A stretch of 54,021 nt of DNA, taken from NCBI RefSeq assembly GCF_018063565.1, contig NZ_JAGPBB010000015.1:1-54021 (forward strand). The letters are read 5' to 3'. Origin of the DNA: Rhodoferax sp. (GTDB taxonomy: Bacteria; Pseudomonadota; Gammaproteobacteria; Burkholderiales; Burkholderiaceae_C). The notes under the pieces are model-generated. The model was not told the DNA's origin, searched no databases, and was given only the letters and a program-made list of their open reading frames with translations. Positions 36,329 through 44,612 of the stretch are shown in pieces (the stretch's first letter is position 1; each line of letters opens with the position of its first letter). A program made the position numbers and the translations under genes.

Positions 36329-37771
36329 TCAGGCCATGCCAAGCCGATCAAAAACCGCCATGCTTTCCACATGCGCGGTATGCGGAAACATATTCACCAC
36401 CCCGGCGGCCGTGCACCGGTAGCCGGCCTGATGCACCAGCAAACCGGCATCGCGGGCCAGCGTGGAGGGGTTGCAGCTGACATAAACAATCCGGCTCGGT
36501 GCCTGCCAGTCGGCAGCACCCGCCGTCACCTCGCCTTCAAATCGACCCATCGCCTGCTGATGCAAGTCTGCCAGCGCGCGAACCAGCGCAAACGCGCCTT
36601 CCCGCGGTGGATCCACCAGCCATTTGTCGGCAACACCATCACCGACCAGCAGGGCGGGGGTCATTTCAAACAAATTTCGTGTAACGAATTCAGTAGCTGA
36701 AAGTTCACGCCCTGATTGGGCTAGAGCGCAATTTTGCTTGTAATTCTGGCGCGATCGTGCCACCAGGGTTTCGCTGCCTTCGACACCGAGCACCTGACCC
36801 GCCTGGGTGGCGATCGGCAAGGTGAAGTTGCCCAATCCGCAAAACCAGTCGATCACGCGCTCGCTGCGCTGCGCTGCCAACAAGCGCAAGGCGCGCGACA
36901 CCAGCACACGGTTGATGTGCGGATTCACCTGAGTGAAGTCGGTCGGCTTGAATGGCATGGTGATGCCAAACTCTGGCAGGGCGTAACTCAGAACCTCGCC
37001 ATCCGGATCAAGCAACTGCACGGTCTCCGGGCCTTTGGGTTGCAGCCACCACTGAACGCCGGGGTGCTCATCTGCAAAGACACGCAGGCGCTCACGGTCA
37101 CCCGCGCTCAGCGGTTCCAGGTGCCGCAACACCAATGCGGTCACGCTGTCACCGCAGGCCAACTCGATCTGCGGACAGGTTTCTGCCGCATCCATCGACT
37201 GGATCAGGCTGCGCAGCGGCATCAACATCGCGTCCACATGGGGTGGCAACACCGGGCACACTTGCATGTCGGCCACGTAACGGCTTTTGCGCTCATGAAA
37301 ACCCACCAGCACCACACCCTTTTTGCGGACAAACCGCACCGACAACCGTGCCCGATAGCGATAACCCCAATGGGGTCCTTCAATCGGCCTCAGAATCTGC
37401 TCGGGTTTGACTTTGCCCAGATGCCAAAGATTGTCCTCAAGCGCCCGCTGCTTCACCGCCACCTGGGCACCGGTGTGCAGATGCTGCATCTTGCAGCCGC
37501 CGCAGGCACCACTGTGCAAACCGAAGTGTGGGCAATGCGGCTGCACTCGCTGGGACGACGCACGATGCACCGCCGTGAGAGTACCTTGCTCCCAATTGTT
37601 TTTGTGGCGGTTGATGTTGGCGCTGACGTACTCGAAGGGCAGCGCACCTTCAATAAAAACCACCTTGCCGTCGGCTTTGTGCGCCACACCCTGGGCATCG
37701 AGATCCAGTGATTCAACCCGTAACCAATCGGCGGGTATGGCAGCGCTGTCGCGCTGGTTCGAACTGTCCAT
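36329..37771 (-). CDS. rlmD: 23S rRNA (uracil-1939-C5)-methyltransferase RlmD
   Basis: A 480-residue SAM-dependent RNA methyltransferase. It has an N-terminal TRAM domain, four cysteines for the 4Fe-4S cluster (Cys80, Cys90, Cys93 and Cys172), the SAM motif [13 protein letters not shown] and the catalytic cysteine in [11 protein letters not shown]. Residues about 344-361 ([18 protein letters not shown]) are encoded by a copy of the interspersed repeat inserted in frame, where E. coli RlmD has a shorter loop. The gene follows nlpD after 26 bases, in the position where many relatives have rpoS. Confidence 0.95.
   Translation of the reverse strand: MDSSNQRDSAAIPADWLRVESLDLDAQGVAHKADGKVVFIEGALPFEYVSANINRHKNNWEQGTLTAVHRASSQRVQPHCPHFGLHSGACGGCKMQHLHTGAQVAVKQRALEDNLWHLGKVKPEQILRPIEGPHWGYRYRARLSVRFVRKKGVVLVGFHERKSRYVADMQVCPVLPPHVDAMLMPLRSLIQSMDAAETCPQIELACGDSVTALVLRHLEPLSAGDRERLRVFADEHPGVQWWLQPKGPETVQLLDPDGEVLSYALPEFGITMPFKPTDFTQVNPHINRVLVSRALRLLAAQRSERVIDWFCGLGNFTLPIATQAGQVLGVEGSETLVARSRQNYKQNCALAQSGRELSATEFVTRNLFEMTPALLVGDGVADKWLVDPPREGAFALVRALADLHQQAMGRFEGEVTAGAADWQAPSRIVYVSCNPSTLARDAGLLVHQAGYRCTAAGVVNMFPHTAHVESMAVFDRLGMA
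36689..36741 (+). repeat. Interspersed repeat copy 6, inside rlmD
   Basis: Reads CAGTAGCTGAAAGTTCACGC followed by CCTGATTGGGCTAGAGCGCA and ATTTTGCTTG. It has all three blocks of the repeat (TAGCT, GGCTAGAG, CAATTTTGC) and lies within the rlmD reading frame on the opposite strand without breaking it. Confidence 0.75.
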
Positions 37772-37797
37772 GTGGGTTGTGCCGGTATTGCCGCGCC

Positions 37798-38733
37798 TTA
37801 GCGCGGCGGCAGGTACTTGAGCGGATCGACCGGCTTGCCCTGGCGACGCACCTCGAAATGCAGCTTGACCCGGTCGGCATCACTGTTGCCCATTTCGGCA
37901 ATCTTCTGCCCCTTGATCACCGACTGGTCTTCTTTGACCAGCAGTGTCTGGTTATGGGCATAAGCCGTCAAGAACACGTTGTCGTGTTTCAGAATGATCA
38001 GATTGCCATAGCCGCGCAAACCGGCACCCACATACACCACCCGACCATCCGCCGCCGCCAGCACCGGGTCACCGGCGCTGCCACCCAAATCCACTCCCTT
38101 GTTCTTGACCTCGTCAAAACCTGCCAGCACGGCCCCGCTGGTGGGCCAGATCCACTGAATATCCGAATCGGTCACCAACGGTCTGGTCACGGCAGGCACG
38201 GCACTGGCGGCTGACGCGGGTGCAGGCGCGGCACTGGCTGCGGCTCCCGCTGAAGCTGGCGCAACGGCTGCACTGGCAGTCACACTGGGTCGAGTGACCG
38301 GCTTGACCACAGGCTCGCCGGCGCTTGGGGGTACCACACGCAGCACTTGCCCGACTTCAATACGATTGGGGTTCTCCACCTGGCTCCAGCGCGCGATATC
38401 GCGCATCGACTGTCCGTTCTCAAGCGCGATGCGCAGCAGGGTATCACCCGACTTGACTGTGTAGTAACCTGGCTTGCCGGCGTTCTCCCAGCCTTGTGGC
38501 TGATGCACGGGCGGCAGTTCAACTGGTACCGGGGCACCGGCGGGGTTGCCGCTGGGTGCCATCGGTGGCGTCGCTGGAATCGGGGCAGACGCTGTCACCG
38601 GGCGGCTGCCTCGCTCTTCGACCGGTGCACGGTTCAGACTCCGGCTGCTGCATGCCGCAAGTGTCACGGCCATCAGCAACGCCAAGCCAGGCATAACAAG
38701 CACACGATTCATAAGCATCATTGGGTTCCCCAT
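37798..38733 (-). CDS. nlpD: NlpD-type lipoprotein, LysM plus degenerate M23 domain
   Basis: A 311-residue outer-membrane lipoprotein that activates the amidase AmiC for septum splitting in E. coli. It has a signal peptide with lipobox VTLAAC, a LysM domain (about 85-135, [18 protein letters not shown]), a proline/alanine linker and an M23 fold from about residue 190. The peptidase ligands are incomplete (KGVDLGG instead of HxGxD), as in other NlpD proteins, so it is probably a regulator and not an enzyme. The start at 38733 overlaps the pcm stop as TGATG; ATGs five to eight codons in are also possible. Confidence 0.9.
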   Translation of the reverse strand: MGNPMMLMNRVLVMPGLALLMAVTLAACSSRSLNRAPVEERGSRPVTASAPIPATPPMAPSGNPAGAPVPVELPPVHQPQGWENAGKPGYYTVKSGDTLLRIALENGQSMRDIARWSQVENPNRIEVGQVLRVVPPSAGEPVVKPVTRPSVTASAAVAPASAGAAASAAPAPASAASAVPAVTRPLVTDSDIQWIWPTSGAVLAGFDEVKNKGVDLGGSAGDPVLAAADGRVVYVGAGLRGYGNLIILKHDNVFLTAYAHNQTLLVKEDQSVIKGQKIAEMGNSDADRVKLHFEVRRQGKPVDPLKYLPPR

Positions 38734-39524
38734 CAAGCGACCCCGGATTTTAAGGGGACGAAGTGCACGGCTTCCATCACGGTCTGGCGCAAGCCTTGCG
38801 GGGTTTTATCAATCACCATCAGCACCTGCTGTCGGCCACCGGCAGCCGCCACCGGAGCCACCAGTCGCGCGCCCACGGCCAGTTGGTCTGTCCAGGCGCT
38901 GGGCACCGACTCGCCGCCCGCTGCCGCAATGATGCCCGCATAGGGAGCACCCTTGGCGTAGCCCACCATGCCGTCACCAAACAACAAATGCACATTGGCC
39001 AGACGCAGTGGCCGCAGGTTGTCACGCGCCTTGTCGTGCAGGCCACGCAGTCGTTCGATGGAATACACCTCGGCACAGAGTTCACTCAACAGTGCCGCCT
39101 GATAGCCGCAGCCAGTGCCGATCTCCAGCACACGTCCAAGGCGGGTGGTTTTACCCTGACACAACAGTTCGAGCATCCGCGACACCACGCCGGGCTTCGA
39201 AATCGTTTGCCCCAGGCCGATGGGCAAACTGGTATCCTCGTAGGCCTGATTGACCAGCGCCGTGTCGACAAACCGATGCCGCTCAACCCGCCCCATCGCA
39301 GCCAACACCTGTGCGTCGAGAATGCCCTGTTGTGCCAGTTTTTGCACCATACTTCGGCGCACCGCACTCGAATCCATACCCACACCTTGCGGAATCACCG
39401 TGAGCAAAGGATGGTTGGACGGCATGGAGCGCGGACTGGTCGGACGCGCCGAACTGACGGCAGTTCTAAGCTGAACCGGAAAGCCAGGGCGCCGCTTGGC
39501 ACCAGGCTTGGCGCTGCCCGTCAT
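38733..39524 (-). CDS. pcm: Protein-L-isoaspartate O-methyltransferase
   Basis: Repairs isoaspartyl residues in aged proteins using SAM. The 263-residue protein has an N-terminal extension of about 50 residues, then VRRSMVQKLAQQGI, YEDTSLPIGLGQTISKP, motif I VLEIGTGCGYQAALL and the acidic SAM ligand in VYSIERLRG. The ATG at 39524 overlaps the surE stop as ATGA and is preferred to a start 16 codons upstream. It is the second gene of surE-pcm-nlpD. Confidence 0.94.
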   Translation of the reverse strand: MTGSAKPGAKRRPGFPVQLRTAVSSARPTSPRSMPSNHPLLTVIPQGVGMDSSAVRRSMVQKLAQQGILDAQVLAAMGRVERHRFVDTALVNQAYEDTSLPIGLGQTISKPGVVSRMLELLCQGKTTRLGRVLEIGTGCGYQAALLSELCAEVYSIERLRGLHDKARDNLRPLRLANVHLLFGDGMVGYAKGAPYAGIIAAAGGESVPSAWTDQLAVGARLVAPVAAAGGRQQVLMVIDKTPQGLRQTVMEAVHFVPLKSGVA

Positions 39525-40297
39525 CCGCCGCGCCCCATACCGCTGGACAGTCGCGCCGCCGTTTGTGCCCAATATCCCAGATGGTCATGGTCGGTCAGGT
39601 CAACCTTCAAAGGTGTCATGGCGATATGACCTTGCGCGGTGGCATGAAAATCCGTGCCATCCGCATCGTCTTTGGCAGCCCCGGCGGCGCCAATCCAATA
39701 CATCGTCTCGCCGCGTGGGCTCAGTTGGGTGATTACCGGCTCAGCAGCATGGCGGCGCCCAAGCCGGCACAGCTTGAGATGACCCATCTGTGCCAATGGC
39801 AGGTTGGGAATGTTGACATTGAGCAACCACGCACTGCTGCCAACCAGATTTTGCGCTGCCATTTGCAGCACCAATTCACGCGCTTTGGTGGCCGCAGCGT
39901 CCAAATGATGCCAGTCCCGCTCAACCTGTGAGAACGCGATCGACGGAATCCCAAACAGGTAACCCTCCATTGCCGCCCCGACGGTGCCGGAGTAAATGGT
40001 GTCGTCACCCATGTTGGCACCGTTGTTGATGCCCGATACCACCAGATCCGGGCGATAGTCCAGCAGGCCCGTCAAGGCAATGTGCACACAGTCCGCCGGT
40101 GTGCCATTGACAAAGCGAAAGCCATTGCCGGCGCGGTGAACATACAACGGTGAATGCAGGGTCAACGCGTTGGACTTGGCGCTGTTGTTCTGCTCCGGCG
40201 CAACCACCTCGACTTCGGCGATATCTTTGAGCGCCTCGTAGAGCGCAACAAGACCCGGAGCCTGGTAGCCGTCGTCATTGGAAATGAGTATTTTCAT
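39521..40297 (-). CDS. surE: 5'/3'-nucleotidase SurE
   Basis: A 258-residue metal-dependent nucleotidase of stationary-phase survival. It starts MKILISNDDGYQAPG with the metal-binding Asp8-Asp9, followed by APEQNNSAKSNALTL, VSGINNGANMGDDTIYSGTV and the C-terminal LTDHDHLGYW. It is the first gene of the surE-pcm-nlpD operon and overlaps pcm by four bases. Confidence 0.97.
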   Translation of the reverse strand: MKILISNDDGYQAPGLVALYEALKDIAEVEVVAPEQNNSAKSNALTLHSPLYVHRAGNGFRFVNGTPADCVHIALTGLLDYRPDLVVSGINNGANMGDDTIYSGTVGAAMEGYLFGIPSIAFSQVERDWHHLDAAATKARELVLQMAAQNLVGSSAWLLNVNIPNLPLAQMGHLKLCRLGRRHAAEPVITQLSPRGETMYWIGAAGAAKDDADGTDFHATAQGHIAMTPLKVDLTDHDHLGYWAQTAARLSSGMGRGG

Positions 40298-40365
40298 GGA
40301 GTTGCCCTTTGCTGCCGAATTGTAGGGGTCGAACCCAGCCGCCTGATCGCTGCAAGGACGCCTGT

Positions 40366-41262
40366 TCAGGCCGATGAAGGAACAAATGCCCGTCGCAAAA
40401 AATCAACGATCTGCGGCAACTCCTCGTGCAATGCATCACTGGGATCATGTCGCCCTGGCACAGCCATCAGGGTCGCGACGCCCGGTCGAGCTGCGTCAAG
40501 AATGCGCCTTGCGTCATCAAACGGCACCATTTCGTCTTGCGTACCATGGACCAGCAAGACCGGGCATGAGACCCGTCCGATCGAGTGGAGTGGTGCAATA
40601 TCGCCAAAACAGGCCCCAATCACTTTTTGCACGTGGCGCAACACATACCAGCCGATGACAAAGTATGGAACATGGTGGTCAGCCAAGAACCGTCGCATCA
40701 CCTCCTGTGGATGGGCGAAGGCACTGATGCTGACGACCGCCCGCAGTCTTGGCGAGCGTGAAGCGCACAAGAGTGCCGCACCCGCGCCGACAGAGTGCCC
40801 AATCACCGCGAGACGCGACCGGTCCACTTGGGGCTGGGCTGCCAGCCAGTCAAGTCCAGCCTCGATGTCCTGAGCAAAGCGTGGCAGCGAAGTGAACGGC
40901 TCATCGTCGCTCAAACCATGACAGCGCGCATCGAGCAATAGCACTGAGTAACCGGCGGCCCTGATGGGCGCGATGCAGGCTGACATCATGGCTGCATTGG
41001 CACCCCAACCATGCATGACCAGCACCGCAGGCACCACAGAATCATCCGGCAACGCAGAGAACCAGCCAAACAAGGATTTGCCTGAGGTGACGCGACATCG
41101 GACCCCGACGCCAGCCGGATCAAGGGCAGCCAATGGCTGCGCATGGCCGACGCGCGGGGCGCGCAAGCCGCGCAAAATCAGACGGTGGGCCAGGAAACGC
41201 AGCCCGTACAAGGCCAGCCCCAATGTGGCGGCCAGCCACATCCAGGACCCCGCACCCTCCAT
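40366..41262 (-). CDS. Membrane-anchored alpha/beta hydrolase
   Basis: A 298-residue protein with an N-terminal hydrophobic segment (about 7-27) and a serine-hydrolase fold: VLVMHGWGANAAMMS as oxyanion loop, the nucleophile in GHSVGAGAALL, the acid in LVHGTQDEMVP and the histidine in VPGRHDPSD. The substrate is unknown. It starts 24 bases after the stop of ccoG on the same strand, so it may be the last gene of the Rieske-globin operon; a 68-base gap separates it from surE downstream. Confidence 0.87.
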   Translation of the reverse strand: MEGAGSWMWLAATLGLALYGLRFLAHRLILRGLRAPRVGHAQPLAALDPAGVGVRCRVTSGKSLFGWFSALPDDSVVPAVLVMHGWGANAAMMSACIAPIRAAGYSVLLLDARCHGLSDDEPFTSLPRFAQDIEAGLDWLAAQPQVDRSRLAVIGHSVGAGAALLCASRSPRLRAVVSISAFAHPQEVMRRFLADHHVPYFVIGWYVLRHVQKVIGACFGDIAPLHSIGRVSCPVLLVHGTQDEMVPFDDARRILDAARPGVATLMAVPGRHDPSDALHEELPQIVDFLRRAFVPSSA

Positions 41263-41286
41263 CTCAAGGTCCCGGCACCACCCGAC

Positions 41287-42723
41287 TCAGTTGGGCACGA
41301 TAAAGGTCGATTTCTCGATCAGTTTGCCTGGGCTGTCCAGCGACTCGATTTCAAAGTGAATTTCATGCGAGCCGGCGCTGGCGGCACCAAAATCAGCCTG
41401 TACCCGAACCGGTATGGTCACGGCCTTCGTCGATTCCACCTTGACAGTGGTGTCCGAGGTGATGACCAAACTCGGCAACCCGTTGACGGAGAACCGGTAA
41501 TGTTGGTCGGTCTCCGTCGCGTTCATCACCTGCAAGCGGTAAACGTTTTCTGTTTTGCCTGCATCGACCACCCGCGCCATGACACCGCGGTCCCGTACCA
41601 CATTCACCTTGAACGGCGTGCGCATGGCGAGACTGATGAAGATCGCCAGCACGATGGCGGTAAGAATGCTGGTGTAGACCAGCACCCGCGGCCGCAACAC
41701 ATGCCGCATGGTCTGCTTGGAACTCCAATGGTTTTTCATCGCGTTTTCAGTCGAGTACTTGACCAAACCACGCGGGTAACCCACCTTGTCCATCACCGTG
41801 TCACAGACGTCGGCACAGGCACCACAGCCAATGCACTGGTACTGCAGGCCATTGCGGATGTCGATCCCGGTCGGGCACACCTGCACACATAGACTGCAAT
41901 CCACACAGGCGCCCAGATTGAGTTTGCTCGGGTCGGCCTTTTTCGAGCGTGCACCGCGTGGCTCACCGCGCTCAGCATCGTAAGTGACGATCAGGGTGTC
42001 CTTGTCAAACATGGCGCTTTGAAACCGCGCGTACGGGCACATGTGCAGGCACACCTGTTCACGCATGAAACCGGCGTTGCCATAGGTCGCAAAGCCGTAG
42101 AAAAATACCCAGAAAAACTCCCAGGCGGCCAGCTGACCACCCATGAATGCCCCCGCCATTTCACGCATCGGCACAAAGTAACCCACAAACGTAAACCCGG
42201 TCCAGAACGAAAACGCAATCCAGAGGAAGTGTTTTGCCGCCTTGCGCGCCAGCTTTTCGCCCGACATACCCGCTTCATCACGACGCATGCGCGCGGCGCG
42301 ATCCCCCTCGACCAGTTTTTCGAACCAAAGGAAAATCTCGGTGTACACCGTTTGCGGGCAGGCGTAGCCGCACCACAGGCGCCCGGCCACCGCGGTGAAC
42401 AAGAACAGCGACAAGGCCGCAATGATCATCAATCCGGTGAGGTAAATAAAGTCCTGCGGGTACAACACCAAACCAAAGATGTAAAAGCGGCGCACACTCA
42501 AGTCAAACAACACCGCCTGACGCTGTCCCCATTCGATCCACGGCAGGCCATAAAAAATGATCTGCGTGACCCAGACCATGATCCAGCGCCAGTTGGAAAA
42601 TACCCCTGAAACACTGCGCGGATAGATCTTCTTGTGCGCTGCGTACAGCGAAATCATCTCCTCTTCGGGCTCAGCAGCGGCGATGGGAATCACCTTCTTG
42701 CCGTCTTTCGTGCTGTTAGTCAT
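41287..42723 (-). CDS. ccoG: Cytochrome oxidase accessory protein CcoG (FixG/RdxA)
   Basis: A 478-residue membrane ferredoxin needed for copper delivery to cbb3 oxidase in other bacteria. Several membrane helices lie in the first 230 residues, with the heme-free cysteine motif GRLWCGYACPQTVYTE, then two 4Fe-4S motifs (ACVDCSLCVQVCPTGIDIR and QCIGCGACADVCD), another helix and a C-terminal immunoglobulin-like domain. ccoG normally accompanies ccoNOQP; here no oxidase genes are near. It starts three bases after the ETHE1-like gene, in an operon with globin and Rieske genes. Confidence 0.95.
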   Translation of the reverse strand: MTNSTKDGKKVIPIAAAEPEEEMISLYAAHKKIYPRSVSGVFSNWRWIMVWVTQIIFYGLPWIEWGQRQAVLFDLSVRRFYIFGLVLYPQDFIYLTGLMIIAALSLFLFTAVAGRLWCGYACPQTVYTEIFLWFEKLVEGDRAARMRRDEAGMSGEKLARKAAKHFLWIAFSFWTGFTFVGYFVPMREMAGAFMGGQLAAWEFFWVFFYGFATYGNAGFMREQVCLHMCPYARFQSAMFDKDTLIVTYDAERGEPRGARSKKADPSKLNLGACVDCSLCVQVCPTGIDIRNGLQYQCIGCGACADVCDTVMDKVGYPRGLVKYSTENAMKNHWSSKQTMRHVLRPRVLVYTSILTAIVLAIFISLAMRTPFKVNVVRDRGVMARVVDAGKTENVYRLQVMNATETDQHYRFSVNGLPSLVITSDTTVKVESTKAVTIPVRVQADFGAASAGSHEIHFEIESLDSPGKLIEKSTFIVPN

Positions 42724-42726
42724 GTG

Positions 42727-43359
42727 TCATTCCTCTAAAGTTGGTGTGAGTATCTGTTGTTCTGGAAGGGCCGCCATGTGCGCGAGGAATTCGTCGCGCG
42801 TCAATCCGGAAAAAAACGGATGCCAGCGGCGTTGCTCCAGTACGGTGCTAACCGCCCGCGCACGCCGCTCATGTCCGGCAAACAACAAAGTTTCATCCGG
42901 AAGTGTAAAAACTTTCTGCGTCACGCTGTCCCACAAGTCCTGGGGTGCCTGTGGGCGCGGTTGATGTGGGCAGGCGGTCACCGCCAGCAAGCCGCCGCAA
43001 AAAAACCTGTCGCGCCAGGAAAAGCTCAGGCAGAAGCGGGTGTGCCCCGGCGTGGACACCACATGAATCAGCTCGTCACCAAACGGCAAGACCGACGCGC
43101 TGACGGGGTCAGCCGAATCACCTTGCACCACAGGCGCGGCCAGACGTGCCAGCAGGGCGGGCTCGCGCCGCTGCATATCGTCATGGTGATGGGTGCGCAA
43201 AATCCAGCGCAGACGCAGGTCACGCTCGGACAGCAGAGCGTGCAGAACCGGCAGATCGCGACCGTGCGGGTCGATCAGTACCGCTTCGCGAGCGCTCGGG
43301 TCAGCCAGCAGGTAGGTCAGTTCACCGCTGGCGTCATCGTTCAATATTCTGAAGTACAT
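42727..43359 (-). CDS. ETHE1-like metallo-beta-lactamase-fold protein with missing metal ligands
   Basis: A 210-residue protein that aligns along its length with the persulfide dioxygenase ETHE1 as I remember that family (STPGHTRFCLSFSW, KVFTLPDETLLFAGHE). The metal sites are altered. The HxHxDH motif reads HHHDDM (57-62), with methionine for the last histidine. His106 is kept. The aspartate that binds iron (GDALL in ETHE1) is glycine (CGGLL, Gly123). His57, His59, Asp61 and His163 remain. It may be inactive, bind metal differently or have a non-enzymatic role. GGAGG precedes the ATG at 43359, so this start is chosen over one 36 codons upstream. Confidence 0.85.
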   Translation of the reverse strand: MYFRILNDDASGELTYLLADPSAREAVLIDPHGRDLPVLHALLSERDLRLRWILRTHHHDDMQRREPALLARLAAPVVQGDSADPVSASVLPFGDELIHVVSTPGHTRFCLSFSWRDRFFCGGLLAVTACPHQPRPQAPQDLWDSVTQKVFTLPDETLLFAGHERRARAVSTVLEQRRWHPFFSGLTRDEFLAHMAALPEQQILTPTLEE

Positions 43360-43388
43360 GCGCGGCCTCCGGACTGTCTCAGGTTGTA

Positions 43389-43811
43389 TCAATGCGCGGA
43401 GCAAGACGATGCGTCGCCAGCGTTCAAAAGATGATCCGCCATCTGCCCAAAGGTCTCGAGCAGCCATTGCCGGAACACCAGGTCAGGCACCTGCTCGGAG
43501 ATGGCTTGTGTCATGCACAACATCCACTCGTCACGCACCACCTGGTTCACCGTGTAAGGTGCATGACGCATGCGCAGGCGCGGGTGGCCTTTCTTTCGCT
43601 CATACAGGGGTGGCCCACCCAGCCAGCCCGATAAAAACTCAAACAGGCTTTGCGCGCTGCCCGTCAGGCTCTCGGGGTGCATCTGGCGCACGGTATAGGC
43701 CTCAGGCAGTTCATCCATCAGCGCGTAAAAGCGCGAGACGAGCTGACGAATGCCCGCCTCTTGACCCAGGCGTTCGTATGGCGTCACGACAACTGCAGTA
43801 TTCATGTTCAT
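43389..43811 (-). CDS. Group II truncated haemoglobin
   Basis: A 140-residue globin of the truncated group II type. FEFLSGWLGGPPLYERKKGH and PRLRMRHAPYTV contain the proximal histidine (His83), and VRDEWMLCM contains the tryptophan at G8 (Trp96) diagnostic of the group. Such globins bind oxygen and NO; detoxification or redox roles have been proposed. The C-terminus ends SSCSAH with one cysteine. The start overlaps the Rieske gene stop as ATGA, and the ETHE1-like gene follows after 29 bases. Confidence 0.92.
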   Translation of the reverse strand: MNMNTAVVVTPYERLGQEAGIRQLVSRFYALMDELPEAYTVRQMHPESLTGSAQSLFEFLSGWLGGPPLYERKKGHPRLRMRHAPYTVNQVVRDEWMLCMTQAISEQVPDLVFRQWLLETFGQMADHLLNAGDASSCSAH

Positions 43812-44434
43812 GCCACCTTGTCTTCGCCAATCAGCAGCCGACCATCGGAAAGGTATTTGTGGGGCGGCACTTCCAGATTGGTCGGGGCCGGCTTGTTCTT
43901 GAAGACTCGACCCGCAAGATCAAAGGTCGAGCCGTGACAAGGGCAGAAAAAACCGCCCTTCCAGTCGGCACCGACGCTCGGATTGTTGGTGCCGGCCGGT
44001 ACCGACGTGGGTGAACAGCCCAGGTGGGTACAAATGCCCACCGTCACCATGAACTCAGGCTTGATGGAGCGATGGGCGTTTTGTGCGTAATCAGGTTGCT
44101 GGGACTTGACTTCTGAGGCTGGATCCACCAATTGGCTGTCAAGCAAGGGCAGCGAGGCCAGCATTTCAGGGGTTCGTCGCATCACCCAAACGGGTTTGCC
44201 TCGCCACTCGATGGTCTTGACGGCCCCCACCGCGATGTCTGAAATATCGGCCTCAACCGCTGCACCCATGGCCAGCGCCCGCTCGCTGGGGGAAAAACTC
44301 GCCACCAACGGCAGTGCCACTGCGCCTGCAGCCACTGCACCAGCGGTAGCCGTCAGAACAAGCATTCTGCGCCGCTCTGCATCGTGCTCGTGTGAATTGG
44401 CTGCCAGCGCATCAAAGGTGTTCACAGTCGTCAT
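43808..44434 (-). CDS. Rieske iron-sulfur protein of the cytochrome bc1 type, without b and c1 genes
   Basis: A 208-residue protein. A twin-arginine-like N-terminus (RRRMLVLTATAGAVAAG) forms the single membrane anchor (about 25-48). The Rieske domain has CTHLGC (135-140) and CPCHGS (164-169): cluster ligands Cys135, His137, Cys164 and His167, disulfide pair Cys140/Cys166. It is of the ubiquinol-cytochrome c reductase type, yet no cytochrome b or c1 gene follows; instead the next gene is a globin, overlapping by four bases. It may be a second, special-purpose Rieske protein. The ATG at 44434 with GGAG upstream lies about 19 bases after the predicted sigma54 start site. Confidence 0.92.
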   Translation of the reverse strand: MTTVNTFDALAANSHEHDAERRRMLVLTATAGAVAAGAVALPLVASFSPSERALAMGAAVEADISDIAVGAVKTIEWRGKPVWVMRRTPEMLASLPLLDSQLVDPASEVKSQQPDYAQNAHRSIKPEFMVTVGICTHLGCSPTSVPAGTNNPSVGADWKGGFFCPCHGSTFDLAGRVFKNKPAPTNLEVPPHKYLSDGRLLIGEDKVA

Positions 44435-44463
44435 CAGGTACTCCAGGAAAGACCAACGTATCA

Positions 44464-44479
44464 ATCAATAATCGTGCCA
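44464..44479 (-). promoter_or_regulatory. Sigma54 (-24/-12) promoter of the Rieske-globin operon
   Basis: The minus strand reads TGGCACGATTATTGAT. TGGCACG matches the -24 element perfectly; TTGAT matches the -12 element except A for C in the GC. The spacing from the GG to the -12 G is the required 11 bases. Transcription would start near 44453. The divergent gene encodes a sigma54 activator. Confidence 0.72.
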
Positions 44480-44544
44480 CCCCCGTTAAACAAAGAACAT
44501 CAAATGAATTCATATACTTAGCAAACAAAACAACCCCAATATGG

Positions 44545-44601
44545 CTGGCAGGAGCATCGCCAGGTTCTGCCAGATATGACAGACTGGCAGTCATCTGGCA
44601 T
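44545..44601. promoter_or_regulatory. Putative enhancer: CTGGCAG/CTGCCAG inverted-repeat cluster
   Basis: Four half-sites: CTGGCAG (44545-44551), CTGCCAG (44567-44573), CTGGCAG (44584-44590) and CTGGCAT (44595-44601). The second and third form a perfect seven-base inverted repeat with a ten-base spacer; ATGAC/GTCAT arms are nested around the third. The cluster lies about 65-120 bases upstream of the -24 element, a normal enhancer distance, and ends 11 bases before the activator ATG, which allows autoregulation. Confidence 0.6.
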
Positions 44602-44612
44602 AAACTTGCCGC

